A stretch of DNA of 64,000 bases from Nocardioides kongjuensis (GTDB taxonomy: Bacteria > Actinomycetota > Actinomycetes > Propionibacteriales > Nocardioidaceae). The notes beneath the pieces were generated by a model that was given only the letters and a program-made list of their open reading frames with translations, had not been told where the DNA came from and made no database searches. The stretch spans positions 3,351,001-3,415,000 of the forward strand of contig NZ_JACCBF010000001.1 of assembly GCF_013409625.1 (NCBI RefSeq), written 5' to 3'. The translations under genes were made by a program, and so were the position numbers. Positions 7,274 through 16,921 of the stretch are shown here, piece after piece (position 1 is the stretch's first letter; each line of letters starts with the position of its first letter).

Positions 7274-9337
7274 ATGCGCGTGCCCACCGTCGGCGAGCAG
7301 CTCGGCCGATACCGCCTCGACCGCGTGCTCGGCCGTGGCGGCATGGGCGTGGTGTTCGCGGCGACCGACCCGCGGCTGCAGCGCACCGTCGCGATCAAGG
7401 TGATCACGGGCACCCTCGCCTCCTCCGACGAGTTCCGGCAGCGGTTCCAGGCCGAGGCAGCTGCCCTGGCCCGGCTCGACTCGCCGCACGTCATCGCGAT
7501 CCACGACCACGACGAGGTCGACGCGACGCCGTACATCGTCACCCAGCACGTCGACGGGCGCGACCTGTGGAGCTGGCTGCGCGAGCACGGGCCGATGCCG
7601 GCGCGCCGGGCGCTCCAGCTCTGCGCGCAGCTCGCCCGTGGGCTCGCCGACGCCCACCGCGTCGGGGTCGTGCACCGCGACGTGAAGCCCTCCAACGTGC
7701 TGATCCGCGATCCCGGCACCCCCGACCAGCACGCCTACCTCTGCGACTTCGGCATCGCCCGCGCCGACGGGATCGCGGGGCCGGCACCCACCGCCGCGGG
7801 CTCGGTCGCCGGCACCTGGACCTATCTCTCCCCCGAGCGCGCCGAGGGCCTGCCCGCGACGCCGTCCAGCGACGTCTACGCCCTCGGCTGCGTGCTGTGG
7901 GCCTGCCTGACCGGGCACGAGCCCTACCAGGGCACCGACGTGCAGGTCGCGCTCGCGCACCAGCAGGCGCCGATCCCCCGCCTGCCCGGGGACTCCGCGT
8001 TCACCGCCGACCTCAACGCCGTCATCGCCCGGGCCCTGGCGAAGGACCCGGCGCACCGCTACCCGGACGCCACCTCGTTCCGCGAGGACCTCGAGCGGCT
8101 CGCGGCGATCGCACCGCCCGACACCCAGGAGGCGCCCGCGCCCGCGACGGACGCCGGCACCGCCGTGCGCGCCGCCGCGTCCGCCGTACGACGCCGGTCG
8201 CGGTGGCCGCTCGCCGTGGCCGGGACCGTCGCCCTGGCGCTCGTCGCCGGTGTGGCCGCCTGGCTGCTCGTCCGCGACGACGACACCCCCGCCGCGGCCG
8301 AGGGCGCCGACGACCCGGCCCCGGCGATCGCCGGCGACCTCACCGGCGACGGGTACGGCGACGTCCTGGTCCACCAGACCCGCTTCGACGCACTCAGCCC
8401 GCTGTCCACCTGGACCGTGCCCTCCACCGGGCTGCAGCTCGGCTCGCCGCGGCGCGCGGGGGCCGAGGTCGGGCGGCCACTCCTCGGCGACGTGGACGGG
8501 GACGGGCGCAGCGACGTGCTCTGGCTCGACGAGGACGACGACCGGATGTCGGTCGTGGTCGTCCCCGGCAAGGGCGAGAGGTGGACCGCCGAGCTCGACC
8601 TCGATCCGGCGTTCGACATCCAGGACTACCACGCCACCACCGCGGACCTCGACGACGACGGCAGGGACGACCTGGTCCTCTACGGCGACCCGTCGGACGA
8701 GCCGGAGAGCCTGCACGTCGCGCTGGCGGAGGACCACGGGTTCGCGGCACCCCTCCAGTGGTACTCCTCCGACCTGTCCGACACCCTGCCCACGGGCGGG
8801 GACTTCGACGGGGACGGGAAGGACGAGCTGGTCGTGTGGGGCACGACCGCGCAGGACGTCGACACGGTCCGCCTGCTGCGGCCCGCGGACGGGAGGCTCA
8901 CCCTCGTCGCCGAGCGGGCGCTGAACGGAGCCGGCGTCGTCCCGCTCGACGACGGCTGGCTCGTCGGCGACCTGGACGGCGACGGCACGGACGAGCTCAC
9001 CGCCACGAACGCGGCGGGCCGGGCGATCTTCGTCTACCGGGTCATCGGCGACTCCTTCGCGCCCCGTGAGCGGTGGTTCACCAAGCGGGTGCCGCTCGAC
9101 CAGGCGCGCAAGAACCTGTACGACAGCGGCATCGCCGGCGAGACCCTCAGCGACGTCGACGGGGACGGCGACGCCGACCTGGTCCGGCTGCGCCACACCG
9201 CCAACGACGGCTCGAAGGACGACGAGCTGGTCCTGGAGGTGCAGCTCTCCGACGGCTCGGCCTTCGGCGACCCGCAGACCTGGGGCTCGCTCGCCTGCGC
9301 GCCGGAGTGCGACGACGGGTTCGACCTCGTCGACTGA
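7274..9337 (+). CDS. membrane serine/threonine protein kinase with extracellular FG-GAP repeats
   Basis: The N-terminal half (about 1-272) is a Hanks-type kinase: VLGRGGMGVVFAA is the glycine-rich loop, VAIKV holds the ATP lysine, HRDVKPSN near residue 133 is the catalytic loop, and CDFGIAR is the metal-binding motif. A proline/alanine-rich linker leads to one transmembrane helix at about 311-331 (WPLAVAGTVALALVAG). The outer part (about 345-680) has six or so D-x-D-x-D-G-type loops (DVDGDGRSD, DFDGDGKDE, DLDGDGTDE, DVDGDGDAD), typical of FG-GAP/VCBS calcium-binding beta-propeller blades. PknB-like kinases usually carry PASTA domains here, so the sensor is unusual. The ATG follows GGGAGAAG. 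Confidence 0.93.
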   Translation: MRVPTVGEQLGRYRLDRVLGRGGMGVVFAATDPRLQRTVAIKVITGTLASSDEFRQRFQAEAAALARLDSPHVIAIHDHDEVDATPYIVTQHVDGRDLWSWLREHGPMPARRALQLCAQLARGLADAHRVGVVHRDVKPSNVLIRDPGTPDQHAYLCDFGIARADGIAGPAPTAAGSVAGTWTYLSPERAEGLPATPSSDVYALGCVLWACLTGHEPYQGTDVQVALAHQQAPIPRLPGDSAFTADLNAVIARALAKDPAHRYPDATSFREDLERLAAIAPPDTQEAPAPATDAGTAVRAAASAVRRRSRWPLAVAGTVALALVAGVAAWLLVRDDDTPAAAEGADDPAPAIAGDLTGDGYGDVLVHQTRFDALSPLSTWTVPSTGLQLGSPRRAGAEVGRPLLGDVDGDGRSDVLWLDEDDDRMSVVVVPGKGERWTAELDLDPAFDIQDYHATTADLDDDGRDDLVLYGDPSDEPESLHVALAEDHGFAAPLQWYSSDLSDTLPTGGDFDGDGKDELVVWGTTAQDVDTVRLLRPADGRLTLVAERALNGAGVVPLDDGWLVGDLDGDGTDELTATNAAGRAIFVYRVIGDSFAPRERWFTKRVPLDQARKNLYDSGIAGETLSDVDGDGDADLVRLRHTANDGSKDDELVLEVQLSDGSAFGDPQTWGSLACAPECDDGFDLVD

Positions 9338-9358
9338 TCCCCGCCGTCGCTGCGCCGG

Positions 9359-11248
9359 TCAGGATCGCGGGATCTCCGGCTGCGCCGGCAGGTCCAGGAC
9401 GAAGGCCGGCCGACCGGAGCCGTCGTCGACGTAGCTGGCCTCGCCGCCGTGGAGACGCGCGATCTCCCGCACGAGGTACAGCCCCAGCCCGGATCCCGCG
9501 GTGGGGCCGGCGTGGGCGAACCTGTCGAACACACGGTCGACCAGGCGCGGCTGGAGACCGGGGCCCGCGTCGCTGACCGCGATCCGGATGCCCCGCGCTG
9601 TCCGCTCGCCCGACATCGCGACCGGCGGGCGGCCGTGCCGGATGGCGTTCTCGAGCAGGTTGTCGAGCGCCTGGCCCAGCCGTGAGGGGTCGGCCACCAG
9701 GTCGACGTCGTGGTCCACCCGCACCTGGATCCGGGCAGCAGCACCGTGCGCGGCTCGTACGCGGTCGACCGAGGTGACCAGGGCGGCGCGCAGCGACACC
9801 GGCTCCGGAGACAGCGCCAAGGCCTCGGCCTGCACGTCCGAGGCCGTGCCGAGGTCGGTGATCAGGCGCTGGAGCCGGAGCGCGCTCGAGGACATCGCCT
9901 CGAGCACCTTGCGACGCTCGTGCGGCTCGAGGTCGTCGCCGCCGTCGCGCAGCATCGCGACCGCGCCGTCGATGACGGCCGCCGGCGTCCGCAGCTCGTG
10001 GGCGGTGACGGTGAGGAGGTGGGCCTGCTGCTCGAGCGCCCGGCGCCGCTCCTCCTCGTGGGCGCGTTGGTCGGTCTGGTCGCGGGTGACCTTGGCGAAC
10101 CCACGGTGCCGGCCGGCGTCGTCGTAGACCGCCGTGATCACGACGCGAGCCCAGAAGGTGCTCCCGTCCCGACGAATCCGCCAGCCCTCCTCGGCGTACA
10201 CCCCGTCGCGCAGCGCCATCGCGAGGTTGTGCTCGGGGTGGCGGGACGCGCGCTCGCTCTCGGGGTAGAACACCCGGAAGTGCTGCCCGATGATCTCGTC
10301 GGCGTCGTAGCCCTTGATGTGGGCCGCACCGGCGTTCCAGCTCGCAACCCGGCCGTGGACGTCGAGCATGAAGATCGCGTAGTCCTTGACCGCGCCGACG
10401 AGCAGGCGGAAGTCCTCCTCGCTGCGCCGCAGCGCGAGCTCCGTGGTGACGTCCTGGACCTGCGCGAACACGTAGAGCGGCGCGCCGCCGGAGTCCCGGA
10501 CGGGTGTCAGCGTGAGCCGTGCGGTGCGGACGCGCTCGGTGCCGATGGGGTGCTCGAAGGAGACGACGGGCTCGCCGCCCTCCGTGATCCGGGCCAGCGC
10601 GTCATCCAGCTGCTCGCCGTGCTGACGGGTGAGGACGCCGTAGTCGAGGCCGACCAGGTCGCCCGCCGGGCGACCGACCAGCTGGACGAGTGCCCGGTTG
10701 GCCCTGACGATGCTGCCGTTCAAGGTCAGCGTCGCCATCCCGATGGTGGCCTGGTCGAAGACCTCGCGGTAGCGCTCGAGGTGCTCGTCGAGCACGCGCT
10801 GGGCCCGGGGCTCCGGGTCGTCGGGTCGCGCGAGACGCAGCGCGCGGCTGCGCGAGGGCCCCTGCCGCGGGCGTGGATCGCCGACGTGGCTCCACAGCCG
10901 CTCGACGAGCGTGTCGAGGGGCGCGCCCTTCTCGACGAAGTCGGTCGCGCCCAGCTCGCGGGCACGGTCCGCCAGCCCGGCCGACTGGAAGCCGGTGTAC
11001 ATGACGACCTTGCTCTCGGGAGACACCGCCAGCACCAGCGGCAGGCACTCGAGGCCGTCGAGAACCGGCATCGAGGTGTCGAGCAGCACCAGGTCCGGTT
11101 GGTGCTCGTGCGCGAGCATCAGCGCCGCGCCCCCGTCACCGCCCTCGCCCACGACGTCGAAGAGCCCCGACGCCCGCAGCCGCGCGCCCACGACGGCGCG
11201 CAGCTCCGGTGAGTCGTCGATGATCAGCACCGTCGCCTGTTGCGCCAC
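9359..11248 (-). CDS. hybrid sensor: receiver-PAS-PAS-histidine kinase
   Basis: The 629-residue cytoplasmic protein begins with a response-regulator receiver domain: acidic pair D11/D12, phosphoacceptor D57 in LVLLDTSMP, and a conserved lysine in FVEKGAPL. Two PAS domains follow (about 150-270 and 275-390); the second has KDYAIFMLD and the GYDADEIIGQHFRVFYP sensor-kinase pattern. HisKA has TAHELRTP, and the HATPase domain has DNLLENAIRHG and GSGLGLYLVREIARLHGG. There are no transmembrane helices. Having the receiver at the N-terminus suggests an intermediate in a phosphorelay. No partner regulator lies next to it. Confidence 0.9.
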   Translation of the reverse strand: MAQQATVLIIDDSPELRAVVGARLRASGLFDVVGEGGDGGAALMLAHEHQPDLVLLDTSMPVLDGLECLPLVLAVSPESKVVMYTGFQSAGLADRARELGATDFVEKGAPLDTLVERLWSHVGDPRPRQGPSRSRALRLARPDDPEPRAQRVLDEHLERYREVFDQATIGMATLTLNGSIVRANRALVQLVGRPAGDLVGLDYGVLTRQHGEQLDDALARITEGGEPVVSFEHPIGTERVRTARLTLTPVRDSGGAPLYVFAQVQDVTTELALRRSEEDFRLLVGAVKDYAIFMLDVHGRVASWNAGAAHIKGYDADEIIGQHFRVFYPESERASRHPEHNLAMALRDGVYAEEGWRIRRDGSTFWARVVITAVYDDAGRHRGFAKVTRDQTDQRAHEEERRRALEQQAHLLTVTAHELRTPAAVIDGAVAMLRDGGDDLEPHERRKVLEAMSSSALRLQRLITDLGTASDVQAEALALSPEPVSLRAALVTSVDRVRAAHGAAARIQVRVDHDVDLVADPSRLGQALDNLLENAIRHGRPPVAMSGERTARGIRIAVSDAGPGLQPRLVDRVFDRFAHAGPTAGSGLGLYLVREIARLHGGEASYVDDGSGRPAFVLDLPAQPEIPRS

Positions 11249-11331
11249 CCCACACCCTCACGTCCACCAGGTCCCCACGTCCAAAGTGTGGTGCCCCGGG
11301 ACGGGGATCGCATACCTGCCTCGTCAGAGAA

Positions 11332-12615
<1,284 letters not shown>

Positions 12616-12932
12616 CTTGGTTGCTCCTTCGCACGGACGGAGTCCCTCCGCCCGCGAGGACGGCTGCTCAACGCACCACTTGCTCTCTTGCTGGTGTCGG
12701 ACAAGCAAGAAGCCCCGGCAAGGACCGGGGCTCTTGCGGCGTCACGTTACCAAAACGCGACCGATGTCCGGCTTTCGGCGGGTCCGGTCTAGTCAGGTCG
12801 CGCCACGCCGGGGCGACGATCGGACCCGATCTCCCGGCCGGTGGCCCGGGCCTGCGCGATCACCGGGTGGGACGACCTGCGCCCGCCTACCGTCGATGGT
12901 CCGCCCGTTCCCCACCCCGTCTCGGATGCCCC
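12616..12932. other. 317-bp divergent intergenic region, purA leader
   Basis: This gap separates purA (leftward) from the GGDEF gene (rightward). On the purA side it contains a strong hairpin (12706-12736, listed separately) and a weaker GC-rich hairpin nearer purA. I see no conserved small ORF, no tRNA-like fold and no clear promoter hexamers that I would defend. The promoters of both genes must lie here. Confidence 0.6.
12706..12736 (-). terminator. strong hairpin in the purA leader (attenuator or terminator)
   Basis: The arms AGCCCCGG (12711-12718) and CCGGGGCT (12725-12732) pair perfectly around a 6-base loop. Outer CAAG/CTTG flanks extend the stem across a one-base bulge. Read leftward it is followed by TTCTTGCTTG, so it looks like a factor-independent terminator placed before purA. 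No gene upstream on that strand would need ending here, so premature termination of purA mRNA or the end of a small RNA is more likely. This is inference from structure. Confidence 0.55.
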
Positions 12933-13976
12933 ATGAACGTCGTCCACTGGATGCAGCCCCGCAACCACCGCGCCGCCGCCCGCTCGGTCTCGACCCTGTG
13001 CGCCGTCGGCGCCGGGGTGGCGTTGTCGACCGCCCCCGTCCAGCACCAGGACGTCGGCCGGACCGGGGTCGCGGTCGCGGGCGGGCTGGTGGCGCTGGTG
13101 ATCGCGTTCAGCGTGCTGGCCCGCCGGTTCGACGAGCGGCACCGGCTCGGCTGGGCGCTCGGCCCGCTGCTCGCCGTCGGTGCCCTGGCCGCGATCGACC
13201 TGCTGACCCGCGACAGCGGGATCTCGGCACAGGTCTTCTTCCTCTTCCCGGCGCTCTACGGCGCCTCGCAGCTGCGCCCGCGCGGCGCGGCCCTGATGAC
13301 GGTGGCCTCGGTGGCCGGTGAGCTGGTCGTCGTGCTCGTCCAGCTCCCGGCGCGGGCGGCGGTGGTCGACGCGTTCTACGTGACCGCCGCGCTCGTCACC
13401 TCGTCGGTGCTGCTGGCCGTGGCCAGCGAGCGGCACGCCCGGACCGTCGCCCAGCTCGAGCGGATGGCGGCGGTCGACCCCCTCACCGGTCTCGCGACCC
13501 GGCGGGTCCTCGACGAGGCCGCCACGTCCGCGCTCTCCGGGGCGCACAGCGACGCCGGCACCGCCCTCGTCCTCATCGACGTCGACCACTTCAAGGTGAT
13601 CAACGACCAGCACGGGCACCCCACCGGCGACGAGGTGCTGGTGCAGCTCGCCGGGTTGCTGCTCGAGCACAGCAGGCCCTCGGACGTCGTGTGCCGGCTC
13701 GGGGGCGACGAGATCGCCGTCCTGCTCCCGGGGTGCAGCCTGGCGGTCGCGCTCGCGCGCGCCGAGGAGGTCCTGGCCGACGTACGGGGCCGGGCGTTCG
13801 TCGTCGGCGACGACACCCGCCTGGACGTCTCGATCAGCCTGGGCTGCGCCCACATGCCCACCCACGGCGAGGACCTCAGGTCGCTGTACTCGGCCGCCGA
13901 CGCGGCGCTCTACGCAGCCAAGCAGTCCGGCCGCGGACGGGTCGGGACGACGGCCGCCCTCGCCGACGCCGGATGA
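12933..13976 (+). CDS. membrane GGDEF domain protein (putative diguanylate cyclase)
   Basis: The 347-residue protein has five or six hydrophobic segments between about residues 15 and 165, then a GGDEF domain starting at MAAVDPLTGLATRRVLDEA. LVLIDVDHFKVINDQHGHPTGDEVL holds the metal- and substrate-binding residues. The active-site motif is CRLGGDEIAVLLPG, GGDEI rather than GGDEF; the catalytic acidic residues are kept, so cyclic di-GMP synthesis is plausible. No RxxD inhibitory site was recognised just before it. The ATG at 12933 is close to the first membrane segment; weak upstream sequence discourages a longer start. Confidence 0.87.
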   Translation: MNVVHWMQPRNHRAAARSVSTLCAVGAGVALSTAPVQHQDVGRTGVAVAGGLVALVIAFSVLARRFDERHRLGWALGPLLAVGALAAIDLLTRDSGISAQVFFLFPALYGASQLRPRGAALMTVASVAGELVVVLVQLPARAAVVDAFYVTAALVTSSVLLAVASERHARTVAQLERMAAVDPLTGLATRRVLDEAATSALSGAHSDAGTALVLIDVDHFKVINDQHGHPTGDEVLVQLAGLLLEHSRPSDVVCRLGGDEIAVLLPGCSLAVALARAEEVLADVRGRAFVVGDDTRLDVSISLGCAHMPTHGEDLRSLYSAADAALYAAKQSGRGRVGTTAALADAG

Positions 13977-13987
13977 CCTATGCTCAA

Positions 13988-14003
13988 CTAGAACGTGTTC
14001 TAG
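13988..14003. promoter_or_regulatory. KstR-type operator upstream of ketosteroid-isomerase-like gene
   Basis: CTAGAAC and GTTCTAG are perfect inverted arms around GT. The core fits TnnAACnnGTTnnA, the operator consensus described for KstR, the TetR repressor of cholesterol catabolism in mycobacteria and rhodococci. It lies 14 bp before the start of the downstream gene. The same 16-bp dyad, in the opposite reading, occurs at 63160-63175. Confidence 0.75.
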
Positions 14004-14017
14004 ATCTAGGAGCAGCC

Positions 14018-14392
14018 ATGGGCGCCAGCCGCGAGACCATCCTCGAGACCATCCACAAGTACGTCGACCTCGTCGCGACCGGCACCTCGGCCGACGTCGT
14101 CGCGCTGTACGCCGAGGGCGCCACCGTCGAGGACCCGGTCGGCTCCGACGTGCTCACCACCCGCGAGCAGATCGCCGCGTTCTACGCCACCCTGGACAGC
14201 CTCGAGCAGGAGGGCCGGCTGCTGTTCGCCCGCGTCGCCGGCAACGAGGCGGCCTTCTCGTTCGAGCTCGCCACCAGGGCCGGCGACCAGACCTTCACCC
14301 TCGCCCCGATCGACGTGATGACCTTCGACGACGACGGCAGGATCACCAGCATGCGCGCGTTCTGGTCCGGCGAGGACATGCTCGTCAGCTGA
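14018..14392 (+). CDS. SnoaL/NTF2-like protein, steroid delta-isomerase type
   Basis: This is a 124-residue protein from ATG 14018, with AGGAG 5 bases upstream. HKYVDLVATGTSADVVALYA and GATVEDPVGSDVLTTREQIAAFY follow the ketosteroid isomerase/NTF2 pattern: helix, then A-x-hydrophobic-E-D-P-V-G, then an I/F-Y block. C-terminal DVMTFDDDGRITSMRAFW is the last conserved strand pair. Family members shift the C5-C6 double bond of 3-oxo steroids or act on related ligands. The KstR-type operator 14 bp upstream supports a steroid role; the exact reaction is inference. Confidence 0.87.
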   Translation: MGASRETILETIHKYVDLVATGTSADVVALYAEGATVEDPVGSDVLTTREQIAAFYATLDSLEQEGRLLFARVAGNEAAFSFELATRAGDQTFTLAPIDVMTFDDDGRITSMRAFWSGEDMLVS

Positions 14393-14408
14393 CTGTTCCG
14401 GCCTCGCC

Positions 14409-14518
14409 GACCCGGCAGGAACTGGCTCGGGGAATCCGCTGACCCGGCAGAAAGTAGCCCGCACGAGAGCCACTTTCTGCCGGGTCGGCGGAAATCAGGA
14501 GCCAGTTCGGGCCGGGTC
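14409..14518. repeat. nested inverted repeat at a convergent gene junction (family B, copy 1)
   Basis: An outer pair, GACCCGGCAGGAACTGGCTC (14409-14428) and its near-complement at 14499-14518, has two mismatches. It encloses a perfect inner pair, GACCCGGCAGAAAGT (14441-14455) with ACTTTCTGCCGGGTC (14472-14486). It lies between the converging isomerase and carboxyltransferase genes, and its right arm encodes the last residues of the latter. A second copy is at 52781-52933. It may end transcription in both directions. Confidence 0.8.
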
Positions 14519-15943
14519 GGCGAGCCGGGCGGCGATCTCCGCGACGACCGCCCGGGCGAGGGTCTCGGGGGTGTCCTCGGCGGTCTCGGGGACGACGCCG
14601 TGGACGTCGCCGTCGGCCAGCAGGTCGAGTGCGCCGACCTTCTGCTGCGAGGCCATCTCGGCGGCCCGGGAGGGCTCGCCGTGGACGATGACGCTCGCAC
14701 CCTCGGGCGGGAGCGGGGAGAGCCAGCCCCGCTCGGTCGCGAGGACCGTGCTCGCGGGGAGCAGGGCGAGCGCGCCGCCACCGCAGCCCTGGCCGAGGAT
14801 CACCGACACCGTCGGCACGGTCATGGTCACCAGCCCGGCGATGCAGCGGGCGATCTCGCCGGCCATCGCGCCCTCCTCCGCGTGCTGCGAGAGCTCGGCA
14901 CCGGGCGTGTCGATCACGGTGACCAGCGGGAGCCGCAGCTCCTCGGCGAGCTCCATCGCGCGCCGCGCCTCGCGCAGCGCGCCCGGTCCCATCGGTGTCG
15001 CCGGCGTCTGGCGGGAGCGGTCCTGACCGACCAGGACGCAGGGCTGGCCGTCGAGGCGGGTCAGCGCGATCAGGACCGAGTCGTCACGCTCGCCCTCGTC
15101 GGTGCCCTTGAGCCGCAGGGTGCTGGCGGCGCCGTACCTGATCAGGTCGCGTACGCCGACCCGGCCCTCGCCGCGCGTGGCCTCGATGTCGTCCCAGACC
15201 GGGTGGTCGAGCGCCGTGCCCGGCGCGACCGGGTCGCGACGCTCGAGCGTGGGCGCCGAGGGCGGGTCGACGAGGACGCCGAGCGCGTGGTCGACGAGCG
15301 CCGGGATGCTCTCCACCGGGATGACCGCGTCGATCACGCCGTGGGCGGCGAGGTTCTCGGCGACCTGGACACCCTCGGGGAACGGCTTGCCGTTGAGCGC
15401 CTCGTAGACCTTCGGGCCGAGGAAGCCGACCAGCGCGCCCGGCTCGGCGACGGTGACGTGCCCGAGCGAGCCCCAGGACGCGTAGACACCACCGGTCGTG
15501 GGGTGGCGCAGGTGCACGAGGTAGGGCAGGCCCGCGCCGCGGTGCTCCATCAGCGCCCGCGAGATCTCGACCATCTGCACGAAGGCGCGGGTGCCCTCCT
15601 GCATCCGGGTGCCACCCGAGGACGTGCTCGCCAGGACGGGCAGGCCCTCGGCGGTCGCCCGGCGTACGGCGGCCGCGATCCGGGTCGCCGCGGCGACGCC
15701 GATCGAGCCGGCCAGGAAGCGGAACTCGTTGACGACGAAGGCGACCGGCCGCCCGCGCACCGTGCCGCGCCCGGTCAGCACCGACTCGTCGGTCCCGGCC
15801 TTCTCGGCGGCCGCGCGCAGCTCGGCCTGGTAGGCCTCGCCGTGCCCGCTGATGTCGACGGGCGTGTCCCACGACTCGTAGGAACCCTCGTCGAGGACGA
15901 GGTCGATCATCTCGCGGGCGGACCAGCGGCGGGGCGTGCTCAT
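14495..15943 (-). CDS. single-chain acetyl-CoA carboxylase carboxyltransferase (beta and alpha parts)
   Basis: The 482-residue protein fuses the two carboxyltransferase halves. The first half has SGGTRMQEGTRAFVQM and HPTTGGVYASWGSLGHV, as in AccD. The second has MELAEELRLPLVTVIDTPGA and ILGQGCGGGALALLPA, as in AccA. The N-terminal zinc ribbon of AccD is absent. It would move carboxybiotin CO2 to acetyl-CoA or another acyl-CoA. No biotin carboxylase or carrier gene is next to it, so it must use partners encoded elsewhere. The start at 15943 gives MSTPRRWSAREMIDLVLD, a usual opening. The final codons overlap a family B repeat. Confidence 0.88.
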   Translation of the reverse strand: MSTPRRWSAREMIDLVLDEGSYESWDTPVDISGHGEAYQAELRAAAEKAGTDESVLTGRGTVRGRPVAFVVNEFRFLAGSIGVAAATRIAAAVRRATAEGLPVLASTSSGGTRMQEGTRAFVQMVEISRALMEHRGAGLPYLVHLRHPTTGGVYASWGSLGHVTVAEPGALVGFLGPKVYEALNGKPFPEGVQVAENLAAHGVIDAVIPVESIPALVDHALGVLVDPPSAPTLERRDPVAPGTALDHPVWDDIEATRGEGRVGVRDLIRYGAASTLRLKGTDEGERDDSVLIALTRLDGQPCVLVGQDRSRQTPATPMGPGALREARRAMELAEELRLPLVTVIDTPGAELSQHAEEGAMAGEIARCIAGLVTMTVPTVSVILGQGCGGGALALLPASTVLATERGWLSPLPPEGASVIVHGEPSRAAEMASQQKVGALDLLADGDVHGVVPETAEDTPETLARAVVAEIAARLADPARTGS

Positions 15944-16011
15944 GAGCCGGATCCAACCACGGCCGCGTACGGCGTACGTCGGCAAGTTCTGCCAATCCAT
16001 AGAGTGGACGC

Positions 16012-16902
16012 GTGGCCACGAGACTGCTGCTGATCACCAACAGCGACGCCGGGACGGCGGACCGGGAGGCCGTCGACGCCGCCTTGGCGGTGCTGCGGGA
16101 GGGCGCCGAGGTCGAGGTCAGTGGCACGTCCTCGCCCGAGGAGCTCGACGACGTGCTGGCGAGCGCCGGCGAGCGCACGGTCGTCGTGGCGGGGGGCGAC
16201 GGAAGCATCCACGCGGTGGTCCAGGCACTGCACGCGCGAGCCGACCTCGCCGGCCGGACCCTCGCGCTGATCCCCCTCGGCACCGGCAACGACTTCGCCC
16301 GCACCCTCGGCCTCCCGCTCGACCCGGCGCAGGCGGCCCACGTCGTGCTGACCGGGACCCCGCGACCGACCGACCTGGTCGTCGACGAGGACGGGCAGGT
16401 GACCGTCAACAGCGTGCACCTCGGCGCCGGCGCGGAGGCGGGCAAGCGGGGGGCGCGGTGGAAGGAGCGGCTGGGCAAGGTCGGCTACCCCATCGGCGCC
16501 CTGCAGACCGCGCTGAACCCGCCGAGCCTGCGGGTCCGGGTCGAGGTCGACGACGAGGTGGTCGTCGACGTCGACCAGCCGGTGCTCATGGTCGCCGTCG
16601 GCAACGGCGCCTCGGTGGGCGGCGGCACCGAGCTCACCCCCGACGCCGAGCCGCACGACGGCCAGGTCGACGTGCTGGTCGCGACGCCGCGCGGGCCGGT
16701 CGCACGGCTCGGGTACCTCGTCCGGCTGCCGTTCGCGCGCCACGAGGACCACGGTGACGTCCGCATCCTGCGGGGACGCACGGTCCGGGTCAGCGGCACG
16801 GCCTTCGACTGCAACAGCGACGGCGAGATCGACGGACCGGTGCGGTCGCGCACCTGGCGGGTGCAGCCGGCGGCGTACGCGATGGTGGTCCCGCCGCGCT
16901 AG
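16012..16902 (+). CDS. diacylglycerol/lipid kinase family protein
   Basis: The 296-residue protein starts VATRLLLITNSDAGTADREA. VVVAGGDGSIHAVVQAL carries the G-G-D-G nucleotide-binding motif of the DAGK catalytic domain, and IPLGTGNDFARTLGLP carries the G-T-x-N-D-F/L-A-R motif. The C-terminal part has NGASVGGGTELTPDAEPHDG, with the P-x-A-x-x-x-D-G block shared with YegS/DgkB-type kinases. Phosphorylation of diacylglycerol or a similar lipid is likely. It diverges from the carboxyltransferase gene and is followed 19 bases later by lysS. Confidence 0.93.
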   Translation: MATRLLLITNSDAGTADREAVDAALAVLREGAEVEVSGTSSPEELDDVLASAGERTVVVAGGDGSIHAVVQALHARADLAGRTLALIPLGTGNDFARTLGLPLDPAQAAHVVLTGTPRPTDLVVDEDGQVTVNSVHLGAGAEAGKRGARWKERLGKVGYPIGALQTALNPPSLRVRVEVDDEVVVDVDQPVLMVAVGNGASVGGGTELTPDAEPHDGQVDVLVATPRGPVARLGYLVRLPFARHEDHGDVRILRGRTVRVSGTAFDCNSDGEIDGPVRSRTWRVQPAAYAMVVPPR

Positions 16903-16921
16903 CGCAATAGGCTTGCGAGCC

